Below are positions 1-10,619 of a stretch of 64,000 nt of DNA, one piece after another. The notes below the pieces were generated by a model. It searched no databases and was not told where the DNA came from. It worked only from the letters and a program-made list of their open reading frames with translations. A program made the translations under genes and the position numbers. Origin of the DNA: Scilla litardierei (lineage: Eukaryota > Streptophyta > Magnoliopsida > Asparagales > Asparagaceae); the NCBI GenBank assembly GCA_030789695.1, contig CM061139.1, forward strand, positions 109,838,837 to 109,902,836, in the 5' to 3' direction. The stretch's first letter is position 1; each line of letters opens with the position of its first letter.

Positions 1-240
1 GTTATTGGCCGTAGCCAACCCCCTCCGCATGGGGAGAGGGGGTGCATGGCCTTCATAGCCCATTTGGCCATGGTGCACATGCACCAAATTTTCCTCTTAC
101 CCGATGGAAATAACTTCCATCATCTTCCTCGATGAAGCACCCGTTCGTCGATGAAGCACCCGTTCGTCGAGAAATTAGTTATTTCCTAATGGCCGTGTGC
201 CAAAAATGAATAACGTACTACGTGAACGGTCGGTTCTTCC
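1..240. other. Unassigned left-edge sequence
   Basis: No convincing ORF or RNA gene. It holds a short direct repeat of about 20 bp (GAAGCACCCGTTCGTCGAT, near 133-172) and a GC-rich inverted motif around 20-45. It is probably retroelement leader or LTR sequence continuous with the repeats to its right, but the source element is not identified. Confidence 0.4.
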
Positions 241-390
241 CGTCACGGAGAGTTCCTACCATATCCGTAATGATAGGAGACCCTAACGTGAAAAGAACAA
301 CCGCTGCGTTCTCTCCGTCACGAAGCGTTCCTACTATATCCTTAATAGTAGGAGACCCATTCGTGAAAAAGACAATGACTCGTTCGTAGT
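241..390. repeat. Two-copy tandem repeat, about 75 bp unit
   Basis: The block starting at 241 (CGTCACGGAG) is repeated from about 316 (CGTCACGAAG) with a 75-bp period and scattered differences. Because 75 is a multiple of three, the minus strand stays open across both copies and gives a peptide with an internal repeat (VGTLRDG appears twice). The second copy runs into the left arm of the inverted repeat described next. Coding significance is doubtful. Confidence 0.75.
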
Positions 391-648
391 TTCGACGGGG
401 CGGTGGATTGACCGGGGCGAACCCATATGGCTCTGATACCAATGTAGGATCCTGCCAAAACAGAGTTAGGATCGATAATTAAAGTGGAGACTTACGCTAG
501 CGTATGCGGAGCGGTAGTCTCGGAACTTTGATTATCGATCCTAACTCTGTTTTGGCAGGATCCTACATTGGTATCAGAGCCATATGGGTTCGCCCCGGTC
601 AATCCACCGCCCCGTCGAAACTACGAACGAGTCGTTGTCTTTTTCACT
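362..648. repeat. Large inverted repeat with a mini-LTR-like core
   Basis: The left arm (362-479) and right arm (531-647) are nearly perfect reverse complements, about 117 bp each, around a spacer of about 51 bp. Each arm contains the end of an LTR-like sequence (GGCAGGATCCTACA) followed outward by an initiator-tRNA-Met-type primer-binding site. The structure is therefore an LTR end plus primer site plus leader, mirrored on both sides. Confidence 0.9.
443..567. mobile_element. 125-bp TG...CA mini-LTR-like unit (TRIM/SMART-like)
   Basis: The unit begins TGTAGGATCCTGCC and ends GGCAGGATCCTACA, so its termini are about 37-bp perfect inverted repeats. On the plus strand it is followed at 569-580 by TGGTATCAGAGC, the standard plant retrotransposon site for initiator tRNA-Met. 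On the minus strand the same site is present at 441-430. Short LTRs with this primer site are typical of TRIM or SMART non-autonomous retrotransposons, but having the primer site on both flanks is not. A head-to-head rearrangement of two 5' ends is the simplest reading. Confidence 0.5.
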
Positions 649-950
649 AACGGAGTAAGGCTACTAATCCACAATCTAAATCTCTATTTTAGATTAAGAA
701 CTTGGATGGAGGGAGAGGAAATATTTCTGCAGAGCTTCGCTATGAAGAAGATGCATGCATGAATTTCATGCAAATGGTGTAAGGAAAATGGCTACCCTTG
801 GGTCTTATTTATAGCCCCCAAGGTAGTTATTTTAGGGTAAGTTGTTCCTTTGGAACAACTTAATTAAGGTGTACCATGATGCATGACACATTATAAGCTT
901 AAGTTGTACCATATGCATGGTACAACATAAGCTTAAGATATTCCCCCTTC
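649..950 (-). other. LTR-like U3 region with TATA box and polypurine tract
   Basis: Read on the minus strand, a purine tract GAAGGGGGAA (950-941) is followed by AT-rich sequence, a palindromic stretch around GTACCATATGCATGGTAC (905-925), and a TATA box (GGCTATAAATAAG, near 818-804). This order (PPT, U3, TATA) resembles the 3' end of a copia-type element lying on the minus strand. The far end of the LTR cannot be placed because it merges with the inverted repeat at 362-648. Confidence 0.35.
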
Positions 951-1421
951 ATTAGCCATATGTCGCATGCATTTATGCATATATAATGCGACTTTCCCAC
1001 TCATACAGAGATCCTCTCCGCAAGGGAACAGATTCCCTTTGCACACGACTTCGTGTGCGCGACGTTCGAGGTCCGTATTCCCTCGTACATCCCCACAAGG
1101 GTGTACAAACGTCTTCCATATCCAACAGCCTACATGGAAAAGTTCGCCAGATTCAAAGTATCTTCGGGCCAAAAATGCTGGGCGAGCCGGTCGTCCTGTA
1201 TCAAGCTCGCCAGCTGCCGGTCCGCCTCGGGAATTTCCTCCAAAATTTGGGCACTCGCCAAATCCTCCTCCGTCAAGGCCACCTCCTCATTCACTAAAGG
1301 GTTCAATGCCCCCCTAGTTCGACATTAATACCACATCGGTCGGCATCATGACAAAAACGAAGCTCTCCCTCCACCCTTTTGCATCGGCCGACACCCCAAG
1401 GATGAGATCCCGACCCTTCCT
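951..1421 (-). pseudogene. Tat/Ogre-type 'putative gypsy type transposon' ORF, downstream part
   Basis: On the minus strand from 1421 the frame reads a stretch containing GWRESFVFVM, which matches the W-K-x-x-F-F-F-V motif of the plant domain usually called Transposase_28 or 'putative gypsy type transposon' (PF04195), known from ORF1/gag regions of Tat/Ogre elements. A stop follows near 1316, and an acidic segment (about 1300-1150) comes after it in a shifted frame. It continues, in frame, the ORF at 50669-51146 on the far side of the Athila insertion. The function in the parent element is unknown; this copy is broken by a 49-kb insertion, stops and frameshifts. Confidence 0.5.
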
Positions 1422-2902
1422 TGATTCTGAGAGAATATTACATTTTAACCCCTCATTTAGACCGTATTTTGTGTATATGTTATATATATTTTATCTCTAA
1501 TAAGTGTATTTTTGTAATATCATTTAATAATAGAGTAAATCATTTGTTTATACGCAAAATACAAATTTATGGCCTAATTTTGTCTCAATTTTATTTTTCA
1601 GGAGAAGCTTGCAATTTTTCGGATCCAACGACTATTTTTTCATATTTTTCGGAGATCAGAGCAAATTTCTATGAATTAAAAGGCCCAAAAACATATTTAT
1701 GCAACTGGGAAATTAAAAATAATAATAAAAGAAGTCACAGCTGAGGCGGGCCGGCGGCCGGCCCGCAATCAATTGCGGGCGGGCTCCACAGCCCGCCCGC
1801 AGTTGATTGCAGGCGGGCGCCCGCCTTTGACCCGCGGGCGCCAGCACCGCGTTTCCCACGGAGGCGGGGCCCACATACCTTGACCAGACCCAGCTGCCTA
1901 GTTTTGACTTGCGGGTTGCGGGTTGCGTAACCCGCAAGCCCAATAAGCCTATTTTCCTATGAAAAGAGGGTATTTTGAGCATAACTTCATCACCAAAACT
2001 CCGAATTGAGAAATTCTTGAGCCAAAATTCTCTCCTTCAAATTCCAGATAACCTTTTGCAGCTTTGGGAGAAGTTTGGGCTCGTTTGGGCATCAAAAGTG
2101 GTGAAAAACTCCTTGTTTTCTCTTGTTTTTATTAAATTTGTATTAGTTTTGTATTACATTTTGTATTAAAATCATGTTTCTATTAATGAAACTTGTTGTT
2201 TTTGTTACCATGCTTGGCTAAGATACTGTGGGTATGTTGTGTGGAAGTTAGTGTTGCTAGAATCTTGCTTTCATATCTCCATATATTATGCAATTATCGT
2301 AACCGTTAAAAACGTCGATTTCTTCACTTTTTGAATTATGCACAATCCGTAGAGGAATCCACTTAGGATGACATGCCGACATCGTCTAAGTGCATCAATC
2401 CGTCGAGGAGCCCAAGGTAGAGGATCCCAAGGATGGTGATGAACCACGAGGTTCATCTTTTATATTTTATTATTCGAAGAAGTCAACTGTTTTTGCGATT
2501 ATCTTTTTAATTGAAAATCATCGTTTTTAAAGCTTTATCTTCCGATCCACATACCTTGGCATGGATGTGAGATTGAGAATCTATGGAGAATGAATAGCAT
2601 AACCTACTGCAACACTAACGAAAACACAACACACATACGCTTTTTATAAATCATATTTTCACGTTCACGATATTCTACTTTCATAAATTCTCAAAACGAC
2701 TTTTACCTCATGTTAATCCAAATCAAAAATCGCCTTCGAAGGGTGTTCACCTCTCATCAAATAACTTTTCTCGCTTAATTTTAAATTGTGAAACTTGCAG
2801 ACTTCTTTGTCCCCGAGGAATACGATCCTGGACTCACCAGGTTTTACTACTTGACCGACGTCCTATACTTGGGATTATCAGTACATCGTTTTGGACCAGT
2901 CA
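1422..2902 (+). repeat. Athila 5' LTR
   Basis: It begins TGATTCTGAGAG and ends near GGACCAGTCA, and aligns along its length with 49257-50660. The two LTRs differ by many substitutions and by a GC-rich palindromic block (1742-1850 here, much shorter in the 3' copy), so the insertion is comparatively old. The expected TATA position reads CCTATGAAAAGAGG (from about 1957) and has lost the canonical TATAAAA that the 3' LTR keeps. Confidence 0.88.
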
Positions 2903-2908
2903 AGTTTT

Positions 2909-2926
2909 TGGCGTCGTTGCCGGGGA
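2909..2926 (+). other. Athila primer-binding site (tRNA-Asp type)
   Basis: TGGCGTCGTTGCCGGGGA lies a few bases after the LTR end. It differs by one base from the TGGCGCCGTTGCCGGGGA sequence that is widespread in Athila elements and is attributed to tRNA-Asp priming. Confidence 0.8.
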
Positions 2927-3199
2927 CAATGGTCTACATATTTTACGGTTTCCAATTAACTTGGAAAATTCGGTGAGATTGTTCCACTCTTTTGTGTATA
3001 AAAACTTTGTATATCCATTATTATTATTTTTTTTGTTTTGTTTTGTTTGTTTTCTTTAATTTCGCATTATTATTTTTCAAAACCCATAAAAATTAGCTTG
3101 AGGTAAAATAAAAACAACAAAAAAAATTATCTTTTGTGTTCTTATTTGTTTATGTGGCTTAGAACCCCTAGGACACATAGATTAGTTCGACATGTAAAT

Positions 3200-4818
3200 A
3201 TGGCACACAACACAAATGACACCAGTGGAAATGAAAATGACGACCACTCTCAAACTTTTGGAGATAGGTCACTTAGAGATGTGCTCAGACCTACTAGGTC
3301 TGCTTCTGGCTCATGCATCGTGCTCCCAGCCGATGCCAATTCCTTTAGTCTAAAACCAGGAATGGTTCAACTTCTCCCTACCTATCACAGTATGGAGAGG
3401 GAAAATCCATATTTACATATAAAGGAATTTGAGGATGTTTGCTTAACCTATGTGGATGGAAAACGAGTAATGAAACTATATATCTTAAACTCTTTCCATT
3501 TTCACTAAATGATAAGGCGAAGAATTGGCTCAAAGCTTTACCTTGGCACTCTATTACTTCATGGGTAAATTTACAAGCAGAGTTTCTTAAAAAGTTTGTT
3601 CCTTTGCCCATGACTCAGGGGCTGAAGAAACAGATTATGAACTTCTCGCAGAAAAGAAATGAATCATTTGATGCTGCTTGGGAGTGGTTCAAAGACTTGC
3701 TACTTGCATGCCCCCACCATGGATTCGATGAGTATCGCCTCATCGACTTCTTCTACGATGAGCTTCCCCCTTCCATGATACAATTTGTGGAGATGATGTG
3801 CAACAGAGAGTTCTTCGACAAAAAGCCAGCTGAGGCATGTGATTACTTGGAATCTATAGCTGAGAGTGCACAGACTTGGGAAGCGAATCCTGACTACGAT
3901 CGGACGAACCAGCCTCAATCTTCATCCAGTGGACGATCATTTAGTTTGAAAACCGAGGAGGCATTGGAAGCAAAGATGGAAGCCCTCATCACTAGGAAAC
4001 TCCAAAACCTAGAGATGAAGGGAGTGAAGGCGGTGACTATTGAAGAGAAGTGTGCTCTTTGCGACAGGCTGGAGCTCAATACATCGGGGTGTCTAACCAT
4101 TCCAACACTTAAAGATGTGCTCAAGGATCCTAGTCAGGTAAATAATATTTCAAATTATTTTCCAGGTCAAGGATTCAACTTGAACGCATACAGTTCCAAT
4201 TAGTGCAACCACCCCAATCTCAGTTGGCAAAACAAGCCATAAGCTTCTCAACCATACAGGCCACCACCTCAAAACAACTACCAAGGTGGAAATCAGAGAA
4301 AGAAGGCAGAGTCTGGCACAGATCCACATTTTCAGACACTCAGTGACACGCTCCAACAGTTCATGCAGCTGCAGCAGAACCAAAATCAACAACTTCAGCA
4401 ACATCAGCAAGCTCAGTTCCAACAGATGCAACAACTTCAACAGCATCAACAAACGCAGCAGACTCAGTTTCAACAAATGAATGATGGCGCCACAAAGCTT
4501 ATGGCAAGTTTGGAGAAGGGCAAGCTCCCTGCTCAAACACTCCCGAATCCCAACACGAGTTCATCGTCAGCAATCAACAACATCAAACCATGCCAAGCGG
4601 TGACTACTTTGAGGAGTGGAAAAGAAGTTCAAAAGCCTGAGCCGTCAAAGGACACTTCTGAGATGGTGGTAGAGGAAGAGGATCGTGAACCACAAGGAGT
4701 ACCAGAGGAGAGCTTAAGCAAGGACACAGACGCTTCAAAGACGAGTGTTCCAGAACCAGAGCCTTACTCTCCTCCTGCACCATATCCACAGAGGCTCTTG
4801 CCTCCAAAGAAAGATTAG
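3200..4818 (+). pseudogene. Athila gag (capsid/nucleocapsid polyprotein)
   Basis: The likely start is the ATG at 3200 (MAHNTND). One frameshift around 3440-3500 moves the frame, after which the retrotransposon gag core is clear (KAKNWLKALP, then FLKKFVPLP), followed by an LMW/coiled-coil-like stretch near 3950-4020. Stops at 4201 and 4240 interrupt the same frame, which then continues through a glutamine-rich tract (4360-4470) and an acidic, proline-rich linker to a stop at 4816. Gag would form the cytoplasmic particle that packages element RNA. This copy could not make a full-length protein. Confidence 0.82.
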
Positions 4819-6310
4819 TATCAATCTGAAATTCGAGAAAGTTTTCAAAGATGTCAGATTAATATTCCACTATTAGATGCCATTAATCAAATCCCTGAAT
4901 ATGCCAAATTTCTTAAAGACCTCTGCACTGTCAAGCGAAATCTTAATGTTAAGACAAAGGCATTTTTAACTCAGCAGGTCAGCTCCATTTTTCAACATAA
5001 CACGCCACCCAAATTCAAGGACCCTGGATCCACTACCATTTCTTGCACCATAGGCACCAACCAGATAGATCGGGCTCTTCTTGACTTAGGGTCCAGTGTT
5101 AACATTTTGCCATATCCTGCGTTTACACAATTGGGACTTGGGGAATTGAAAGCCACACCTGTTATTCTCCAGTTAGCTGATAGATCTGTGAAAATCCCGA
5201 GAAGATGTGTTGAGGATGTACTTGTCCAAGTGGATAAGTACTATTACCCCGTGGACTTTATTGTCTTGGATCTTGAGGGACCCCAGTCTGCCACTCTAAC
5301 CCCCATTATTTTAGGTCGACCTTTCCTAGCTACTAGTAATGCTATTATTAACTGCAGGAAAGGTCAACTTAAGCTTTCTTTTGGCAACATGTCTTTGGAT
5401 CTAAATATTTTTAATGCTTGCAAATTGCCAACAGAGGTAGAGGAGTATGAGGAAGTAAGTATGATTGACGCTCTTGTTGTTGATCACTTTGATGAAGATT
5501 ACATTTCTGCTATTAATTTTGTTAATCGATTATGCGACGATATTGACGATAAATCTTTTTTGCAGGAAGCTGGAGAGGTGTCTCGCACCACCTGGGTGCC
5601 ACATTTTGAGCCACTACCATTGGAGACACCGTGCCAAATGCCATCTGATCTTGAGCATCCACAGCTAGAGCTCAAGCCATTGCCATCGTATTTGAAGTAT
5701 GCTTATCTTGGAAACAACTGTATATTTCTTCTGGTAATATCTTCTAAACTCTCTTTAGATCAGGAAAATGAATTATTAGTTGTTTTGAAGAAACATAAGG
5801 GGGCAATCGGATGGACAATTGCTGATATTAAAGGTATTAGCCCGCTTGTATGCACACATCATATATATTTAGAAGATGATACAAAACCTACCCATGAACC
5901 ACAACGAAGGTTGAACCCAACCTTAAAAGAAGTAGTTAAAGGTGAGGTCCTTGATGCGGGTATAATGTACCCCATTTCTGATAGTAGGTGGGTTAGTCCA
6001 ACCCAAGTTGTACCAAAGAAATCTAGACTAACTGTTGTGAAAAATGAAAATAATGAATTGGTACATATGAGAGCCGCCACTGGATGGCGTATGTGTATAG
6101 ACTTTAAGAAGATTAACTCCACGACACGAAAAGACCACTTCCCACTTCCCTTCGTACACCAAATTTTGGAGAGAGTGGCTGGACATGAGTTTTACTGCTT
6201 CCTAGATGGATATTCCGGGTACTACCAAATAGAAATAGCCCCAGAGGAACAGGAGAAGACCACCTTCACTTGTCCCTTTGGAACCTTTGCTTTTCGGAGG
6301 ATGCCATTTG
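4819..6310 (+). pseudogene. Athila protease and N-terminal reverse transcriptase
   Basis: It continues the gag frame after the stop at 4816. The retropepsin-like protease has LLDLGSSVNILPY (about 5080-5115), where DLGSS replaces the usual D-S/T-G triad as is common in Athila, and the second motif IILGRPFLA (near 5310-5335). After a linker the RT fingers and palm begin at about 5880 (RRLNPTLKEVVKGEVLDAG), with GWRMCIDFKKIN near 6080 and CFLDGYSGYYQI near 6200, where the D of FLD is the first RT catalytic aspartate. The frame breaks at the Sirevirus insertion after ATGCCATTTG and resumes at 45835. Confidence 0.88.
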
Positions 6311-8120
6311 TGTAAGGACCCTGGCTATGGGGAAAACACTAGAAGGGGGTTTGAATAGTGTTTATACAATTTAAAAAGATAGTTACACCAATTTAAATGT
6401 TAACCAACAAAATAGTGCGAAATTAAAATTAAACCCAAAGTGAAACAAATGCAGACGCAAGGATGTTTCAAGGGTTCGGATTACCCAAGTCACTTCCCGA
6501 CTTGTTCCCGGTAATCCTACGTCCCTTCCACCTGGTTAACAACCGGATACTCAAGTTAGAACCCTAACTTGAGGTTTCCTTAAAAACCCACTTGTAGCAA
6601 CCCTACAAGTGAAATCGAAATACAATCGATTGTCCTTGACTCCCACAACTTGGGAGCAAGCAAACCACTTTCACAACCCGAGAGCAACTGCAAATAACGA
6701 AAGTTATGAAATATGAAAGCAACACTTACAATCACCTATGCCTTGAAGTAGAACTTGAAGGAGAAATGTGTTGTGTGTTGAAGAACTCTCTTGGAAGAGA
6801 GGAAAGCCCTTTCTAATGACTGCACCAAATGCCTAGAAGATGTCTCTTTGGTTCTAGGTTGGAGAGCAAGAGATGAAGACTGGAATTCTTAGGGCTTTAG
6901 GGTTTTTGAGAGCTTTGATCTTGAGAGATTTTACAAAATGAAACTTGGAAGAATTAGTCACCTCTCAATGGAACAGTAGATGCTCCTTATAAAGGTTTCT
7001 CAAACCCTACAACCGAATTCAATAAAACTGCTTTGAAATCCGTGAGAAAACTCTCAACGGATAGAATCTGAGCCCGCGACAGTCGACTGTTGAGAAATCT
7101 ACAGTCGACTGTTGCAAGTCAGATAGGGTAGGTGAGAATTCATAATGGTAACTTACCATGTGGACAGTCGACTGATGAAGCATAGACAGTCGACTGTTAA
7201 ACCAACAGGCGACTGTAAATCCTACTACAGGCGACTGGCCGTAAGTTGGGTAAGTTGAAGAAGTCTGGAGAAACATCTAGGAGAACAGGACAGACGACTG
7301 ACGAGGAGATAACAGTCGACTGTTAATCAGAACAGGCGACTGTAAATCCTTCTACAGACGACTGTCAAAACCTTGAGATTTTCCAGAGAGCTGAGTCAAC
7401 AAATTGGCTTACAGACAGACGATTGTTGCAGCATTGACAGTCGACTGGTCCATTGGTCAGTCGACTGTAAATTCAACATTAGTCGACTGACCATTAAAGA
7501 CAGATCAAAAGATTTTGGGCAAAAGACAGACATGCGACTGATTTACAAAACACAGTCGACTGTCACTTGGACATGCGCCTGTGAATCGTTCATGAGTCGC
7601 CTGTGGGAATTAAAACAAAGAAGCCCAAAACTAGATTGTAAAAGTTTGTGCATAACAGGCGACTGTAGAACAAAACACAATCGACTGTTTTTGAGACAAG
7701 CGACTGTAAAACGTTCATCAGTCGATTGTTATAAACAATACATGCACAATCAGTATAGGAATGAATTGGAGTCTAAGGACGATTGATCTAATGATGTCCT
7801 AATACTGAAATGAAGATGAGTGTGTGTGCTCCAACAAAGTTCTACTTCTAAGCTACATACTAGAAGAGATATAAGAAATTTACATTGACGAATAATCTCT
7901 TCTATCCAACACATGAGCTTGAAGTCTTCATGGAGCTTCAATCATCATCTACGATCATCCAATCCATTTCATTTGCTTTCAATGATCTTTGAGTGTCCAT
8001 TGCAAGTAGATCTTCATAATTAGCTTAGACAATGGATTAACAGCAAAATGGGAGATTAGTCACAAGTATTTATGTTTGCTCATCATTAACACCAAGTAGG
8101 GAGAAGTCCAATACTCAACA
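6311..8120 (-). repeat. Sirevirus 3' LTR
   Basis: 1,810 bp, matching 44022-45829. On the minus strand it starts TGTTGAGTATTGG at 8120 and ends CAGGGTCCTTACA at 6311. A TATA-like CCTTTATAAGGAG lies at about 6995-6983, downstream of the palindrome array. The two LTRs differ at several positions per 100 bp by eye, clearly more than the LTR pair of nested element A. Confidence 0.93.
7078..7735. repeat. Array of ACAGTCGACTGT palindromes in Sirevirus U3
   Basis: About 22 copies of a 12-bp palindrome and its variants (ACAGTCGACTGT, ACAGGCGACTGT, ACAGACGACTGT, GTCGCCTGT) occur at roughly 15-60 bp spacing immediately upstream of the TATA box in the element's orientation. Sireviruses are known to carry repeated palindromic motifs in their LTRs, and a regulatory or protein-binding role has been suggested. 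The same array occurs in the other LTR at about 44790-45440. Confidence 0.92.
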
Positions 8121-8134
8121 TTCTCCTCCTTTTT
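8121..8134 (-). other. Sirevirus polypurine tract
   Basis: AAAAAGGAGGAGAA on the minus strand directly abuts the 3' LTR start TGTTGAG, as required for plus-strand DNA priming. Three further purine runs of the form AGGGGGAGT/AGGGGGAGA lie just upstream, on the minus strand at 8191-8200, 8331-8340 and 8422-8432. Confidence 0.85.
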
Positions 8135-8885
8135 GATGATGACAAACAAACATAAACAAAAAGATAAATAATTGTGCTTAATGAAAACTTACTCCCCCTA
8201 CATAGATGCTAATCAAGTTAGTCAATAAATATTAGGTCATCTACATAGCAATTGAAGCAAATGAGTAAGATACGCATGAATGAAATGAATTCATGAAATC
8301 TAGGATTTAAAATCCCTATTCATTGTATCTTACTCCCCCTGAATATAAGGCAACTTCAATCTTAGATTCAAGTGTTATTAGTATATACTTAGCACACATA
8401 TTATGAATCTATATGTTTATTTCTCTCCCCCTATGGCATTATCCAAAAAGTGGGAGTAAAATAACAACAACAATCGTGCTAAATAAAAACTATTAACAAT
8501 CAGAGAGTTTAAAGATATATAAAACTAAAACTCATAACACCACATCATAAACCTATGTGAATAGAGGAATGAAAGTCCAATATCAACATTTGAGATATAG
8601 GAAGATAATATATTGTCTCAAAAATAAATCACATCACATATAGCAATAGAACATTCAAGGAGACAATATCTCAAGATTCACACAGATACGATAAGCAATT
8701 ATACAATGTGTGAAACATAAGGCGAAACTGCAATATCATATATACATAAAAGATATCAAAAGAGTACAAGACATATGAACATCAACATGTCCATCAAATA
8801 CATCATATCTGAGTGACTCAAAAAGAACAAAAAATACATCATGATACTCAGACATCATCACCAAATATCAACACTACAAAAAAAT

Positions 8886-10300
8886 CTATGAGTAAGTGTC
8901 TCCAGGAGCAGCAGATGAAGAATCAGGCTCTGGGTCAACAGTGGTATCCTCTGGAGGAGGAGCTGTAGAAGCACTCTGAGTAGCTACTATACCAGGATGC
9001 ACAACGAGATCAGAGATGATGGGATGAGGAGGCTCACGAGGCTGGGGAGGAACAAAATGTCTCAGATGCTCAGGGAAAGTCATGGCCTGATGCTGGAAAG
9101 ACAGGAATATAGACCAGAGACCATCTCAAAGAGTATGTCAAGAGAGGATGGAGCAGAGGTGGATGGCTGGTCTGCAGGAGAAACCGTGGAGGAAGACAGA
9201 GCAGAAGTTGATTTCCTCTTCTTAGATGCAGACTGCATAGCCGAAGAGGACTTCGCCTTTGCAGCAGCAGACAGAAGAGGACCAAAGGGCACAGGCTCAT
9301 AAGGAGACAAGTCAATCCCAAAATGACGAAAGACAAGTGTAAGAAGTCCACCGTATGGAATGTGAGAGGAGGAAGAAGTAAACTCGACCTTGTACATCCT
9401 GTCAAGGAGGACACCGGCCCAGTTCACGGACATCCCGGAAAAGATCGCGTACATACACCTCAGTATCTCCTGGGAAGGCTGGTCAGAAGATCCGTACTTT
9501 GGCAGGATGTTGGACTTCACCACGAGGTGAACAGCCCAACCCTGAGCCGAGAACATGGACGACCTAACACCAGAAGATAGAGCTGAGGGTATCTTACGGA
9601 ACATGTCCCGGAGGACAGACTGATCTAGCTCATCGACATCAGAAATGGAAATGTCAGAAGGAAGTGATCCAGTGGAGGAATCCTAAGAATGGTCCCTAAT
9701 AGTGTGGGATCAATACGAATGGAAGTCCCCTGGACAACAGTATCAATAACTCCAGTGGTAGAATACTCACCGCGAATGCGGTTAGCATAGAAGAGCTTTA
9801 CCAAAAATGGATAAGCCTGAGGGGATTCGCTCTGAGAGAAGCGAAGAAGGTCAGCCAATCGGGTAGCAGATAAAATCTCTGAAAGTCTCTCAGCAGTGAA
9901 GGCGAGAAAAACGATAAAACGCCCTCGAAGAAGTTTGATCCCTAGAAGAGAGTGAAACTTTGCCAAGCACAGATCATCTCGACAAATTGGGATGAGGGAA
10001 TCAGCAGGTGGCACAGCAGGGGTTTCTTCTGTAGAACTCGACACAGAAGGAAAAGGAGGAGCCTCAGCGTTAGGCTCATTAATGCGACACCAATGGGCTT
10101 GCGCTGACGCTTGATGAGGGGCTCAATGTCAGAAGAAGAAGACCCAGAAGGAGAATAGCCCTGCGATGAAGAGTGAGAGGGAGATTCGGCTTGCTTGGTA
10201 GGGCCTTATAGGGTTTCTTGTTCTTGGTGATAGTAGGCTTAGGAACCCTAGTGCACTTAGAAGCAATGATCTTTCCCTTTCCCTTAGTCTTGGGATCCAT
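8886..10300 (-). pseudogene. Sirevirus env-like ORF (degenerate)
   Basis: The frame starts at the ATG at 10300 (MDPKTKGKGKII), basic and proline/serine-rich at first. A shift leads to a stretch with DDLCLAKFHSLLGIKLLRGR (near 9990-9930) and YANRIRGEYSTTGVID (near 9790), resembling the plant 'putative transposon protein' domain found in the third ORF of SIRE1/Athila-type elements. Another shift leads to a segment ending in a serine-rich, lysine-containing tail (9604-9080), then a final proline/serine-rich piece to 8886. It lies between pol and the 3' LTR, the position of the so-called env-like ORF. No clear signal peptide or fusion segment is seen, and the product's function is unknown even in intact members. 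At least three frameshifts break it. Confidence 0.65.
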
Positions 10301-10619
10301 TGCACAATCAATCGAACAAATTGAAAGAAAACGAACGAAAGAGACAACGAGAGGAAATCAAACCTAGTCGAAAGACACGAAGACACAACGAAGAAGCAAT
10401 CGACAGACGGAGAAGAGGAGATCGACGGTGGGGAGATCGACGGTGGAGAGATCGACGGCTGTGGATTTGAGCGGGGAAGACGAACGGTTTCAATCGGAGG
10501 AGAGAGAAAACGTGGGTTTGAAATGAAAAGTCTCGAAGATTTAATGAAGGGACGAAATAATTTGGGCCGTTGGAGCAAAGAATCGACGGCTTAGATCAAA
10601 GTAGTGAACCGCCACAATA

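Noticed and set aside
1053..1328. Plus-strand ORFs at 967-1328
   Set aside because: The minus strand carries the Tat-like ORF remnant. The plus frames have no recognisable domain.
3378..3611. Minus-strand ORFs inside Athila gag and pol (for example 3378-3611, 3700-3918, 4150-4536, 5859-6122)
   Set aside because: They are shadows of the plus-strand gag and pol frames, which have clear family motifs.
7078..7735. CRISPR-like array of short palindromic repeats
   Set aside because: Unit length is about 12 bp, spacing irregular, repeats variable, no cas genes, and it lies in a plant retrotransposon LTR.
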